Shown: one piece after another, positions 33,460-43,700 of the stretch
Layout of the letters: every line of letters begins with the position of its first letter
Position numbering within the stretch: position 1 is the stretch's first letter
Source: Paenibacillus sp. UNC499MF
GTDB taxonomy: Bacteria > Bacillota > Bacilli > Paenibacillales > NBRC-103111
NCBI RefSeq assembly: GCF_900107975.1
Contig: NZ_FNVF01000016.1
Coordinates: 62,285 to 106,595, forward strand
Direction: 5' to 3'
Length of the DNA: 44,311 nt
The notes under the pieces: model-generated
The model's input: the letters and a program-made list of their open reading frames with translations, nothing else
Databases searched by the model: none
Told to the model about the DNA's origin: nothing
Translations under genes and position numbers: made by a program

Positions 33460-34299
33460 TCAGCGGCTTCCGGCGGGAATCGTCGCTTCGAAGGCCTGCT
33501 GGAGCCGTCTGGTAACGGGGCCGGGCCTGCCGTCTCCGACGGGCGAGCCGTCCAGCAGCACAACCGGCATGACTTCGGAGCCCGTGCTCGTGATGAAAAC
33601 TTCATCGGCCGCGGCGAGTTCGTCGGCCGTGAAAGCTTCTTCGCGCACAGCAATGCCCAGCCCTTCGGCGAGCCGGAGAACGAGCGTGCGGGTGACGCCC
33701 CGCAGGATATGATGATCGGCGGGATGTGTTTTCACGGAACCGTCTTTGACGATCATCACGTTGGACGCGCTGGCTTCGGTGATGACTTCGCCGCGGTTGA
33801 AAATCACCTCTCCCGCCCCGCTGTCAAGAGCCTCCTGCTTCAGCAGGACGTTAGGGAGCAGGTTCAGCGATTTGATGTCGCAGCGGTGCCAGCGGATGTC
33901 TTCCCGGACGATGGCGGAAATCCCGTTTTCGAGATCTTTCAGCGGGCGGTAGAACGGGGAGCACCAGCCTGTCACGACCGGCTCGGCCGCGGCCGGAAAC
34001 GGGTGAGAACGCGGCGCCGAGCCGCGGGTGATCTGAACATAAACGACTCCTTCGGGGATCCCGGAAGCCTCCACAAGCCGGTCCAGCAGATTCTCCAGCT
34101 CTTCAAGCGGATAAGGGAGGCCGATCCGGACTTCCGCCATGCTGCGGCTGAAACGTTCCATATGCCCCTGAACTTCAAACAGCCGTCCTTCGTAAATACG
34201 GAAAACTTCGTAGACTCCATCCCCGAAGTAATAACCCCGGTCCAGGGGAGAAATTCGGACTTCTTCGTCCGGTACAAGCTGATTTCCGAAAAGCATCAT
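33460..34299 (-). CDS. dat: D-amino acid aminotransferase
   Basis: A 279-residue class IV PLP enzyme. The Schiff-base lysine is Lys143 in CDIKSLNLLPNVL; the N-terminal RGYYFGDGVYEVFR (21-34) and the phosphate-cup segments EVITEASASNV and TSTGSEVMPV match Bacillus D-alanine aminotransferase. It interconverts D-alanine and 2-oxoglutarate with pyruvate and D-glutamate, supplying D-amino acids for the cell wall. A branched-chain enzyme is less likely given the length and the Dat-like motifs. AAAGGAGAT precedes the ATG. Confidence 0.9.
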   Translation of the reverse strand: MMLFGNQLVPDEEVRISPLDRGYYFGDGVYEVFRIYEGRLFEVQGHMERFSRSMAEVRIGLPYPLEELENLLDRLVEASGIPEGVVYVQITRGSAPRSHPFPAAAEPVVTGWCSPFYRPLKDLENGISAIVREDIRWHRCDIKSLNLLPNVLLKQEALDSGAGEVIFNRGEVITEASASNVMIVKDGSVKTHPADHHILRGVTRTLVLRLAEGLGIAVREEAFTADELAAADEVFITSTGSEVMPVVLLDGSPVGDGRPGPVTRRLQQAFEATIPAGSR

Positions 34300-34585
34300 C
34301 GGGTATGATCTCCTTTAAGTCATCTTTCTAAAGCCAGAATATGCGCAAAGTGCTGTTGCGGCCGGGTCGTCGCCTGTTGGTTGAGCTTATGTACGGATAA
34401 TACGAAAAATTACCCAACTGGCGAACGTCCGTTTCTTTTTTCGACGGATCTGTTTATAGTATATAGGGGAAAGAATACCTTACACAATAACAAGCCGGTG
34501 GCCAGTATGCACGAAAACCGGCAGAAACACATGTTCATAAGGGTTATCGGTTAAGCGCTGTGACTCGTACCTTTTACGCTTCAAA
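34300..34585. other. Intergenic region between dat and the nrdJ control region
   Basis: No gene with a ribosome site was found. A weak CGTCCG/CGGACG-like hairpin lies near 34426-34446. A cobalamin riboswitch was looked for because of the B12-dependent enzyme downstream; its conserved B12-box was not recognised. Confidence 0.4.
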
Positions 34586-34603
34586 TTGTCGAAAAATGTC
34601 GAT
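34586..34603 (+). promoter_or_regulatory. Candidate tandem Spo0A boxes upstream of nrdJ
   Basis: TTGTCGAA (34586-34593) and ATGTCGAT (34596-34603) repeat with a 10-base period, one helical turn. The Spo0A consensus is TGTCGAA; the first site matches fully, the second in six of seven bases. Regulation by Spo0A is inferred only. Confidence 0.4.
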
Positions 34604-34710
34604 TTTTATAAAACTACCGCGAACGAAATAAAGAGCAAGGCGAAGAAAAAGCGAGAAAACAAGCTCATGGATTTTATTATCCCGTTGAATTCATTCGTAG
34701 TTTATTCGTA

Positions 34711-34759
34711 ACACAACATCTAGTGTTGTATAATCTTTTAAGGACACTATATATAGTGC
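34711..34759 (+). promoter_or_regulatory. Two NrdR boxes overlapping the nrdJ promoter
   Basis: ACACAACATCTAGTGT (34711-34726) and ACACTATATATAGTGC (34744-34759) both fit the NrdR consensus ACACwAtATaTwGTGT. Their starts are 33 bases apart, about three helical turns, the standard arrangement. A perfect TATAAT (34729-34734) lies between them, so NrdR bound here would block the promoter when dATP is plentiful. Confidence 0.9.
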
Positions 34760-34838
34760 TTACGTACATACCGCGAATTACGCGCAGTGGTGCGGGTTCC
34801 CGGGTGCAGGTACATTGATTTGGGAGGGTGTTGCCGTT

Positions 34839-37463
34839 TTGAAGACGATGCAGCGGAAAAGTTTGGAAGGTTTAAGCGAGAAAATCTTTTTGGATCGTTA
34901 CGCGTTAAAAGATGCGGACACGAACAATACGAAAGTCGGAGACGTGGTGCTTGTCCTGACCAAGGATGACCCGAAATTTCCGGCCAAGGAAGTCGGGGAA
35001 ATCACGGCACGCGATGGACGTAATGTGACCGTTAAGCTGCGCAGCGGTGAAACGATCGAGTCGAACATCGACAGATTGACTCTTAATATAGAAAAAACGC
35101 CGGATGAGCTGTGGGACCGCCTGGCCAAGGCGATGGCTTCCGTAGAAGCGACACCGGAAAAACAGAAGGAATGGACGGAAAAATTCCGTTACATTCTCGA
35201 CGATTGGAAGCTTGTTCCCGGTGGCCGTATCGCGGCAGGCGCGGACGCCAGCGACGAGCTGACGCTGTTCAACTGCTATGTCATTCCGTCTCCGCATGAC
35301 AGCCGCGGCGGCATTATGGCGACTTTGTCCGAGATGACGGAAATCATGTCCCGCGGCGGCGGCGTGGGTATTAACCTGTCGTCTCTGCGTCCGCGCCGCG
35401 CGATCGTCAAAGGCGTGAACGGTTCTTCCAGCGGCTCCGTATCTTGGGGAGGGCTTTTCAGCTATACGACCGGTCTGATCGAGCAGGGCGGCAGCCGCCG
35501 CGGTGCCCTGATGCTTATGATCAACGACTGGCATCCGGATCTGCTTGATTTTATTACCGTAAAATCGACGATGGGCCAGATTACGAACGCGAATCTTTCC
35601 GTTTGCGTAAGCAACGGCTTCATGAAAGCCGTGAAAGAGGACCTGGATTGGGATCTCGTGTTCCCGGATACGACGGATCCCGAATACGACGAAGTTTGGA
35701 ACGGCGATCTCAATGAGTGGAAAAAGCTCGGAAAAGCCGTAAAAGTGTACCGTACGGTTAAAGCCCGCGAAGTCTGGCATACGATCATCGAATCCGCTTG
35801 GCGCTCCGCGGAGCCGGGCGTCGTGTTTATGGAGTACTACAATCAGATGTCCAACAGCTGGTACTTCAACCCGATCATTTGTACCAATCCTTGCGGAGAG
35901 CAGGGGCTTCCGGCCTGGGGCGTATGCAATTTGTCCGCCGTTAACCTTTCCAAGTTTTACGACGAGGAGAATGACGATGTCGCTTGGGACGAGCTGGGCA
36001 AAACCGTCCGTTATTCCACCCGTTTTCTGGACAACGTCATCGACAAGACGCCTTACCACTTCGAGGAAAACCGCGAGAACCAGCAGGGCGAACGCCGTGT
36101 CGGACTCGGAACGATGGGACTGGCCGAGCTGATGATCAAGCTGCGCATCCGTTACGGCAGCCCGGAATCTCTCGAGTTCCTGGATAAAATCTACGGTTTT
36201 ATGGCACGCGAAGCATACCTGGCTTCCTCTGAAATTGCGGGCGAGAAGGGCTCATTCAAGCACTTCGACGCCGAGAAATTCCTGCAAAGCGGTTTTATGA
36301 AAAACATGGACGAGGTTTATCCGGAAGTGACGGAATCCGTCCGCAAGAACGGCATGCGCAACGTGACCGTTATAACGCAGGCGCCGACGGGAAGCACGGG
36401 AACGATGGTGGGAACTTCCACCGGTATCGAGCCTTATTTCGCCTTCGAATATTTCCGCCAAAGCCGCCTCGGCTACGACAAGCAGTTCGTGCCGATCGCA
36501 CAGGAATGGAAGGATGCGAACAAGGATCAGGACCTGCCGGATTATTTTGTGACCTCCATGACGTTGTCCGCCGAGGACCATATCCGCGTTCAAGCCGCTA
36601 TCCAGCGCTGGGTGGACAGCTCCATCTCCAAGACGGCGAACTGTCCGGCCGATTTCACGGTCGAAGAAACCGAGCGGCTGTACGAGCTTGCGTTCGATCT
36701 GGGATGCAAGGGCGTAACCATCTACCGCGACGGCAGCCGTGACGTTCAGGTGCTCAGCACGGGTACGGACAAAGACAAGAAGGATGAGAAGAAGACCGAA
36801 GCGGCCGCTCCTGCTCCTGAAGTGCCGATAGAGACTCCTCCGTCTGTGGCAATTGCTGCGGAACCGGCAGCCGTGCAGACCGATGCCCTTTCCGGCAACG
36901 TCTTCGATAAAGAATATAAACGCCGTCCGCAAATTTTGCGCGGCGCTACCTATAAAATCAACACGCCGTTCGGTATGGCGTACATTACGATCAACGACAT
37001 GAACGGCTCGCCGAGCGAGATTTTCCTGAACGTGGGAAAAGCGGGCTCCGACGTCTTCGCCATGGCGGAAGCACTCGGCCGCGTCTGCTCCTTGTTCCTG
37101 CGCTACGGCGACCACGGGAACAAAGTGAACCTGCTGATCAAGCATCTCAAAGGCATCGGCGGTTCCGGTGCCATCGGCTTCGGCGCCAACCGCGTCGAGT
37201 CCATTGCCGATGCGGTCGCCAAAGCGCTTGAGATGCACGAAGAGGCGATGGCCGGCGAAACGGGAGCGGAGGCATACGTGACGGCTACGAAAGAGGTCCT
37301 GCATGAAGAGCCTGCTGCTCTTGGCCATGCTGCGCCTTCCGCAGCTGCCGCGCCTGCCGGGCTGACTTCGCTTGACCTGTGCCCGTCCTGCGGCTCCGCC
37401 TCGCTCGTGAACAGCGAAGGCTGCAAGAACTGTACGAACTGCGGATACAGCCGCTGCTCGTAA
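34839..37463 (+). CDS. nrdJ: Class II (adenosylcobalamin-dependent) ribonucleoside-diphosphate reductase
   Basis: An 874-residue B12-dependent ribonucleotide reductase, which converts ribonucleotides to deoxyribonucleotides by a thiyl radical from adenosylcobalamin. The catalytic triad region NPCGEQ (Asn350, Cys352, Glu354) followed by CNLSAVNLS, the MSRGGGVGINLSSLRPR loop and TQAPTGSTGT are clear. A linker rich in Ala/Pro/Glu (about 645-690) precedes a conserved C-terminal extension ending in the Cys-rich CPSCGSASLVNSEGCKNC-x2-CGYSRC, which re-reduces the active site. The TTG start lies 8 bases after GGGAGGG; the ATG three codons later is too far away. Two NrdR boxes control it. No second subunit is needed or seen. 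Confidence 0.93.
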   Translation: MKTMQRKSLEGLSEKIFLDRYALKDADTNNTKVGDVVLVLTKDDPKFPAKEVGEITARDGRNVTVKLRSGETIESNIDRLTLNIEKTPDELWDRLAKAMASVEATPEKQKEWTEKFRYILDDWKLVPGGRIAAGADASDELTLFNCYVIPSPHDSRGGIMATLSEMTEIMSRGGGVGINLSSLRPRRAIVKGVNGSSSGSVSWGGLFSYTTGLIEQGGSRRGALMLMINDWHPDLLDFITVKSTMGQITNANLSVCVSNGFMKAVKEDLDWDLVFPDTTDPEYDEVWNGDLNEWKKLGKAVKVYRTVKAREVWHTIIESAWRSAEPGVVFMEYYNQMSNSWYFNPIICTNPCGEQGLPAWGVCNLSAVNLSKFYDEENDDVAWDELGKTVRYSTRFLDNVIDKTPYHFEENRENQQGERRVGLGTMGLAELMIKLRIRYGSPESLEFLDKIYGFMAREAYLASSEIAGEKGSFKHFDAEKFLQSGFMKNMDEVYPEVTESVRKNGMRNVTVITQAPTGSTGTMVGTSTGIEPYFAFEYFRQSRLGYDKQFVPIAQEWKDANKDQDLPDYFVTSMTLSAEDHIRVQAAIQRWVDSSISKTANCPADFTVEETERLYELAFDLGCKGVTIYRDGSRDVQVLSTGTDKDKKDEKKTEAAAPAPEVPIETPPSVAIAAEPAAVQTDALSGNVFDKEYKRRPQILRGATYKINTPFGMAYITINDMNGSPSEIFLNVGKAGSDVFAMAEALGRVCSLFLRYGDHGNKVNLLIKHLKGIGGSGAIGFGANRVESIADAVAKALEMHEEAMAGETGAEAYVTATKEVLHEEPAALGHAAPSAAAAPAGLTSLDLCPSCGSASLVNSEGCKNCTNCGYSRCS

Positions 37464-37502
37464 GAGTATTTAAAGATTAAATTATTGAATGTTTTGTGAG
37501 GC

Positions 37503-37550
37503 AAAGGCCCGATTAACGTCCATTGACGTAATTGAGGCCTTTTCTTCTTT
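37503..37550 (+). terminator. Terminator after nrdJ
   Basis: AAAGGCC with GGCCTTT encloses an inner ATTAACGTC/GACGTAAT stem and a CATT loop, followed by TTCTTCTTTT. Confidence 0.85.
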
Positions 37551-37593
37551 TCTAAAGCCTATATCCTAGCTTTTATATGTGTCTTCGGAAAAT

Positions 37594-37638
37594 TAAAAAA
37601 AGAGCGTATGAGTTTAATACTCAATCACTCTTTTTTTT
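37594..37638 (-). terminator. Terminator of the leucine-rich repeat gene
   Basis: On the minus strand AAAAAAAAGAGTG-type and CACTC-type arms with an inner TGAGT/ACTCA stem precede a seven-T run. It lies about 45 bases after the stop codon. Confidence 0.8.
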
Positions 37639-37683
37639 ACCTTCAGACTGCTATTTTTCTTAATTTTATTGATCTTTCTAAGA

Positions 37684-39570
37684 CTATTGTCTGATATCCA
37701 CTGTTTTTGTGATGGAGTCCCAATTTACTTTTGCTTCAAATGTCTCGCTTACCATTCTTACAGGTACGAAAGTATAACCATTTATCATCTGTATCGAAGA
37801 TTCAAGTAGTATTTCTTTACCGTTTACTATGGCTTTATTCGATCCGATTTGTAATTTTAAAGCAATATCCAATTTTTGAGCCGTCACCGTTTTCGTGTTA
37901 TTGTCCCAAGTTACGCTAGCGCCTAGCGCTTCAAAGATTTTTCTCATGGGGACATAGACAGAACCGGATATATTTTGCGGAGCTTCCTCTTGTGTATAGT
38001 CTTGAGCTTCCTCATTTATTTTTACAAAAATTCGTTCACCATATGAAACCGCCGCTCCTCGTAAAGCTCTATCTTTGAGTTTACTTATGGATCCTTCATT
38101 TAACGGGTTATTGGCCAAATAAATTTCCTGAAGTTCCGTTTGATGATCCAGATGACTTATATCTTGGATTTGATTATTGACTAATGAAATCTTTCTCGGA
38201 GTTAATTGAGATAGTGCGGATATATCTGAAAGAGAATTGCCATCCAAATACAAGATATCTAACATCTTCAGCGATTTAATCGGACTAAGATCCGTGAGTT
38301 GGTTATTGCTCAAATCAAGTTGATAGATACCGTTCTGAGCCTCTATTCCACGCAGGTCACTAATTAAGTTTCCGCTCAGAGAGAGCAGAGCGAGTGGAGG
38401 CAGGTTTTTCAGAAATTGAAGCGAAGCAATTCCGTTTGAACCTAAATAAAGTGAACGTAATTCAGGTAAGTTACCCAAAGATTCCGGATCGGATATGGAG
38501 TTGCCATTAAGCGATAACAACCACAATTTTGGTAAGTGAGCGATAGGTTTAATGTTTGAAATCCGATTTTGATTAATTCTTAATAACTCGAGTTTGTTTG
38601 CATGAGACAGGGGTGAGAGATCTGAAATCTCATTATTGGAAAGATCAATCTCCTGTAAGTTAGCGAGTTTTTGAAGGCTGCTTATATCGGTTATTTGATT
38701 GTTTTCAAGCTGGAGCCATTTCAGATCCGGGTGATTTTCAAGAAAGTTTATATGGGAAATACGAAGAGAACCGATACTTAACAAATTAAGCTTAGGAAAA
38801 TGGTTAAGGATACTTAAATCTTCAACCGGATTTCCAGTCAATTCGAGGCCAGTCAAATGAATTGATTTTTTTAATGGACTCAAATCTTTAACCCGATTGT
38901 ATTTTAGGCCGATGAAATCAAGATTAGGCAGAGTACTTAAAGGTGAGATATCCGAAATTCTATTTTCTTGTAAGTTAGTAGAAAGTAAATTTTTGAAATT
39001 ACGCATGGGAGATAGATCCTGAATTTGATTTTTATAAGCGTCAAACGCTGATAAGTTTTCAAGTTTCTCTAAAGGATCGATATTTTGCAGCTGATTTTCG
39101 GATAGGTTAAGTACTTTTAATTTGCTTAAATTTCTAAGAGGGCTTAGGTCTGTAATATGGTTCTGACTGACATCCAGATTAACTAAAGAGGAAAGATTGC
39201 TGAGGGGCTGAATGTCACTGATTTGATTTTGCCGCAAGTTAATCGTTCTCAATTTTGTTAATCCGCTTAAAGCCTTGATGTTTTCGATTTTATTTTGAGT
39301 TAATTTTATTTCCACCAAATTTTTGGCGTATTCTAAGCCATTTAGCGTCTTAATGCCCTGCCAATCAGCGGGCCCAATTATTTTCAAGTTCTCCATGTCT
39401 CTTAATGTTATGGGACCTTCATTTTTATGAAGTTCACTTCTAATAACGGTTTCAAGTGCGGAATCCTCGATCTCTACTTCAGAAGATTCTGCAAAAATTT
39501 TTGTCGGAAAAATTAAAACCAATAAAAGCACCATACTTAATAAGCAAGAGACAAACCTAGCTTTTTTCAA
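37684..39570 (-). CDS. Secreted leucine-rich repeat protein with copper-amine-oxidase-like stalk domain
   Basis: A 628-residue extracellular protein. A signal peptide (1-27, MKKARFVSCLLSMVLLLVLI, cleavage near IFA) is followed by a cap region and 19 consecutive 22-residue leucine-rich repeats of internalin type (about 79-495; example LSNNEISDLSPLSHANKLEL). Residues about 515-628 form a copper amine oxidase N-terminal-like (stalk) domain, with the twin SVYVPMRKIFEALGASVTW and YTFVPVRMVSETFEAKVNW units common in Paenibacillus envelope proteins. The TTG start at 39570 is 6 bases after GGGAGGG; the ATG five codons earlier overlaps that site. Base composition is much more AT-rich than the neighbours, suggesting recent acquisition. 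Likely a surface adhesion or recognition protein; ligand unknown. Confidence 0.88.
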   Translation of the reverse strand: MKKARFVSCLLSMVLLLVLIFPTKIFAESSEVEIEDSALETVIRSELHKNEGPITLRDMENLKIIGPADWQGIKTLNGLEYAKNLVEIKLTQNKIENIKALSGLTKLRTINLRQNQISDIQPLSNLSSLVNLDVSQNHITDLSPLRNLSKLKVLNLSENQLQNIDPLEKLENLSAFDAYKNQIQDLSPMRNFKNLLSTNLQENRISDISPLSTLPNLDFIGLKYNRVKDLSPLKKSIHLTGLELTGNPVEDLSILNHFPKLNLLSIGSLRISHINFLENHPDLKWLQLENNQITDISSLQKLANLQEIDLSNNEISDLSPLSHANKLELLRINQNRISNIKPIAHLPKLWLLSLNGNSISDPESLGNLPELRSLYLGSNGIASLQFLKNLPPLALLSLSGNLISDLRGIEAQNGIYQLDLSNNQLTDLSPIKSLKMLDILYLDGNSLSDISALSQLTPRKISLVNNQIQDISHLDHQTELQEIYLANNPLNEGSISKLKDRALRGAAVSYGERIFVKINEEAQDYTQEEAPQNISGSVYVPMRKIFEALGASVTWDNNTKTVTAQKLDIALKLQIGSNKAIVNGKEILLESSIQMINGYTFVPVRMVSETFEAKVNWDSITKTVDIRQ

Positions 39571-39708
39571 ATAATTCCCTCCCATAGATAAACCCCTAGT
39601 TTCATTTTCCTAATGATTGAACCAAACAGCCAGATCACTCGGTAATCTAGTTTCTATTGGTATTCGGTTATCTCCTTCTGTCAGAATTAAAAAATTTTCA
39701 AGAACTGC

Positions 39709-39736
39709 CTTATATCATGAACCCATGCATAATCAA
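39709..39736 (-). promoter_or_regulatory. Candidate promoter of the leucine-rich repeat gene
   Basis: On the minus strand TTGATT (39736-39731), 16 bases, TATAAG (39714-39709). The leader of about 130 bases before the start contains no element I recognise. Confidence 0.45.
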
Positions 39737-39804
39737 AGATAAAAACGTCGGAAGGAAGCGATGCATGTTTTCTTCGTTCGATTACAACAGCGATTAGCTA
39801 ATAC

Positions 39805-40556
39805 TATAGAAGAAAGCCGGTTGGGAGAAAAGGAATGCAGAACGAAAAGTTTTTGCGGCACCCCGATGTAGAAGAAATGAAATCCATTTTCCGTGAGGCC
39901 GAGGGCCTGATTAAAATGGTGACGATCGCACCGGAGCTCCCGGGCGGGATGGAACTCCTCCGCTTTTTAAAAGAGCAGGAGGTTGTTATCGCCGTCGCCC
40001 ATTCGGATGCTACTTATGAGGAAGCTAAGGCGGCTTTTACGGCCGGGGCCAGCCACGTGACCTACTGTTTTAACGGCATGCGGCCCATTCATCACCGCGA
40101 CCCGGGACTTGTCGTGGCCGCGTTTGAAGAAGGGCATTCAACCTGCAGGCCATCGTGGAAGGGGTTCATTTGCATCCAGTCATTGTGCGTCTTATGCACA
40201 GCATCAAAGGACCCGAGGGTATGGTACTGATCACAGACGCTCTCCAGGCGATGGGGATGGGCGACGGCGTTTATACGTTTGGCGGGCATCAGGTAACCGT
40301 TCATGAGGGAACGGCGCGGCTTTCGGACGGAACACTTGCGTCCAGTACGGTGACCATGAACGAGGCGCTGCGGCATACGGTAGAAACCGGTATTCCACTG
40401 ACAGATGCCGTACATATGGCGTCCGGAACTCCCGCGCGCATCTTGGGATTGGATCGCAAAGGTGACCTAGCCGAAGGGTACGAAGCGGATTTGGTTCTGC
40501 TCGATTTGGATTATAACGTTGTATGGATCATGATTGGTGGGGAAATGAGCGAATAA
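39805..40556 (+). pseudogene. nagA: Remnant of N-acetylglucosamine-6-phosphate deacetylase (nagA)
   Basis: Only about the C-terminal 60% of a NagA-like amidohydrolase remains. It starts within GRKGMQNEKFLRHPDVEEM, a part that in intact proteins lies after the first 100 or more residues including the HxH metal site. Family motifs follow: VTIAPELPGG, AHSDATYEEAKAAF and FNGMRPIHHRDPGL. Near 40137-40139 one base (a T) has been lost: the frame changes and continues as NLQAIVEGVHLHPVIV, LITDALQAMGMGDG, GTARLSDGTLASSTVTM and SGTPARILGLDRKGDL. With the metal-binding N-terminus gone and a frameshift, no active deacetylase can be made. An in-frame ATG at 39835 behind GGGAGAAAAGGA might still be translated. 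Confidence 0.88.
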
Positions 40557-40577
40557 GTAACTTTCCAAAATTTTCTT

Positions 40578-40619
40578 TTGACTCTATATTTCATACTATC
40601 GACCTAGTATAATAAGGTC
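40578..40619 (+). promoter_or_regulatory. Promoter with overlapping palindromes upstream of the SLH protein
   Basis: A perfect TATAAT is at 40608-40613. A perfect inverted repeat ATACTA-N6-TAGTAT (40593-40610) ends in the -10 and a second, GACCT-N9-AGGTC (40601-40619), spans it. TTGACT at 40578-40583 is 24 bases from the -10, too far for a normal -35, so activation or a different start is possible. Confidence 0.45.
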
Positions 40620-40705
40620 GTTATATGCGTTTAGACCCAAAACTACCTGCAACAAGAAACGGCGTATACAACAAACTTATTATACTGACGGAGGGAACCC
40701 GTAAA

Positions 40706-43700
40706 ATGAAACTCGCAAGATTACGCCGTTTTATGAATTTGTTTTCATTATCTGTTCTGGTTCTGGGTGTGCTGTTGCCGAACTTTGTTCAGGCGGCATC
40801 TACAGAAAAGCTAACGGACCTGGGGCGCTCATATGCCCAAAAAGAAATAACGAGTCTCATCTCGGACGGAATCCTATCCGGATATCCGGACGGAACGTTT
40901 AAGCCAGAAAACCCTATAACACGCGCCGAACTGGCCAAGATTCTTGTTCTGGCTCTAGGATTGAAGGAAGAACCGGCCAAGTCGGCTTCTTTTCACGATG
41001 TAGATGCCTCTAGCTGGTATAGCGGCTACGTAGGTTCACTTGTAGCGTCCGGCATTACGCAGGGCACGACGGAAAGCACTTTTTCTCCGGATGCCAAAGT
41101 AACGCGTGAAGAGCTCGTTGTTTTCTTTGTACGGGCATTCGGGCTCGCTGAAAGTGTTTCTGCAAAGAGTCCCGCTTCAAAGCTGGCCGATCTGGATACG
41201 GCAGCCGAGTGGGCGATACCATCCGTTTCCCTTGCTTATGAGATCGGTTTTGTCAACGGGATCGATAACGGTTCCGGTGGGTTGATTTTCAAACCCAAAA
41301 GCAATTCGGACCGTCAGGCTGTAGCCCGTCTGGCGTATGAATTTAAAACAAACAAACAAGCCTATGTTAACAAAGCTAAGGAAATATTGGCTTCCAAGCC
41401 CGAAGTGACTCAACCGGAGCTGCAGATCCAGTCGCTGACTTCGCAGAGCAGCACAACAATTGAAGTTACATTTTCTTCGGCATTAACGGAGCTGAACAAG
41501 GAAGATTTCAAGTTCGATCATGATCTTCTCGTTACAGCGGCGGATTTCAAGGCAGGCAGCAAAACCGTTGTTGTGCTCACGACAATGACGCAAAATTCCG
41601 GTACGAAATACACATTAACGTACAAAGGTAAGCCCAGCGGCAAGTCCGTTGACGGTACGTCTCCCGTGTTTGGCGGCGGCGGTGGCGGCGGTTTTGGCGG
41701 TGGCGGAGCTCCAGGCGGCATAGCGCCGACAGTCGAGCAGCTCCTTGCCAGCGGAAAACCGCAAGGGGCTATTACGGTCCAGGCATCGGGTACATACGGC
41801 CCGGCAAACGGTAAAACAAGCGTCCAGACGTTAATCCTGGATCCGGGTCCTGCAGGCGAAGTAAGCCTGAACAATATTGATGCAGAGCAGTTGGAAGTAC
41901 GTTCGGGAAGCGCGAACTCCATTAAGCTGCGGAATGCTGTCATAAAGACTTTGAAAGTAAACGCGATAAACAACAACGGACTTCCCGTAAGAGTGGAAGC
42001 CGGCGACGGAACCCAAGTCACACAAACTGAAGTGACCACTCAAGCCGTATTAGAGGGCTCTTCCGTGCAAGGCGGATTCGGCAAAATCAAGCTGGATGGT
42101 TCCGGTAAAAAAGTGAGCTTCAAAGGAAAGATCGACAGCGAAATAACTGTCCATTCTCCGGGAGTAACTATTTACGTCGAGTCTCCTACGGCAGGCAATA
42201 ATCAGCCTACCATACTTACGAAGTTAACTGTTGCAGCTGCCGATACAACCGTCAATATGGCCCCTGGAGCGATTTTGTCCGAAATAAATTCAGGCCAGTC
42301 CGTGACGTTGACCGGCTCTTCCGAATCTATTGCTAAAATCAAGCTGAGCGGCGGTGGCTCATTTAAGCTTGATCCCGCCGTAGCAAACGAGGTCAAAGAA
42401 AAGGCAATTGCGAACGCGAACAAAGCTTTGAAGGAGTATATAGACGCGTCAGGCAATTTTTCTGAGTTTTTGGCCAAAGTATTAGAAACGGACAAAGCTA
42501 TCCAAATAGCGAAACAATATGGGGCTGAAGAGCAGGACTTTGCTAGTATCCAATCTTTCTATTTCAATCGTGATACTGTATATGAACTTAACGAAGCCTT
42601 GACTGCTTTAACAATCGGGTATGTGCCGGGCGATTCGTCTAATCATGTCACAGAACGACCAACCTTGCCCGCTAAAAGTGTAAACGATACTCATATTTCT
42701 TGGTCATCCAGTGATCCGGATGCATTAAGCATGTGGAGTCCATATTTAAATAGACCAGCTTCAGGTGCAGGCGATAAGGAGATTACGCTTACCGCTACGC
42801 TCTTTAACAAAGCTTTTTCGGCGACGAAGAGCTTCAAAATGACAATAAAACAGTTTAACGCTTCAGTAAAATCAGTTGCTGGTCTGAAGCCGGATTTGCT
42901 GGTTGTGGAATTCGACGCGGCCGTTGCCACCCAGGAAGCTTCCTGGTACCAATTTACTAATGGACTACAAGTTCTGAAAATAACCCAGTACCCCCAGTAT
43001 CCGAACTTGGTACTGCTTGGTGTAAATTCGCAGAAAGCCGGCAGCAATTACAATCTCACGTATAAGAACGCTCCAACCGGTGTAACTTTCACGGGAAGTG
43101 CAGCAAGTGAGTGCTCGGCTGAATGGTGCACTATACCTGGCAGCGGTCAAAAAGTGCCGGTACCCGGCGTGAATGTACCCGGTAAAGTAGAAGGATATGT
43201 CCTCGAACGTTTAACCTACCCTTCTATAGACACTATCGTTTCGTTGGAAGGTACAGGTTTAACGGCCAAGACTGATAGCCGAGGGTATTATAAGTTTACT
43301 AATGTTGCTCCTAATGTCAGCTATACCATTACAGCAACAAAGCCGGGCTTTTCAACCGGAAGCACTGCTGAGTTCAGCATAGCGCCGGCTCAAACTTATA
43401 TGGCGCCAACTGTATTCATTTTTACAGTTCCAGATCCGGTTTCCATTATGCAGCTAATGCCTATTAATTATAGCGATAAGGTATATCTAAGTTGGTCGAT
43501 GTCTTCTCACCCAGGCTCTGAAGTTACTTTTAATGTTTATCAAAATGGGACTCTCCGTGTTTCAGACTATACGGGTAGCAGTTTAATGATTGATGCATTA
43601 AAAGCGGGTGAGACCTATACGTTTGGGGTCGAAGCGTGCAATGAGGTCGGCTGTTCCAAAACTCGTGCCGAGCAAACGATCCAGATGCCTTTAAATTTAT

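Noticed and set aside
34300-34838. Possible cobalamin riboswitch before the B12-dependent reductase
   Set aside because: The conserved B12-box and its usual surroundings were not found; control is explained by NrdR boxes.
34905-36059. Long minus-strand frames over the ribonucleotide reductase gene (also 36252-37328)
   Set aside because: They are shadows of nrdJ, whose catalytic and Cys-rich motifs fix the coding strand.
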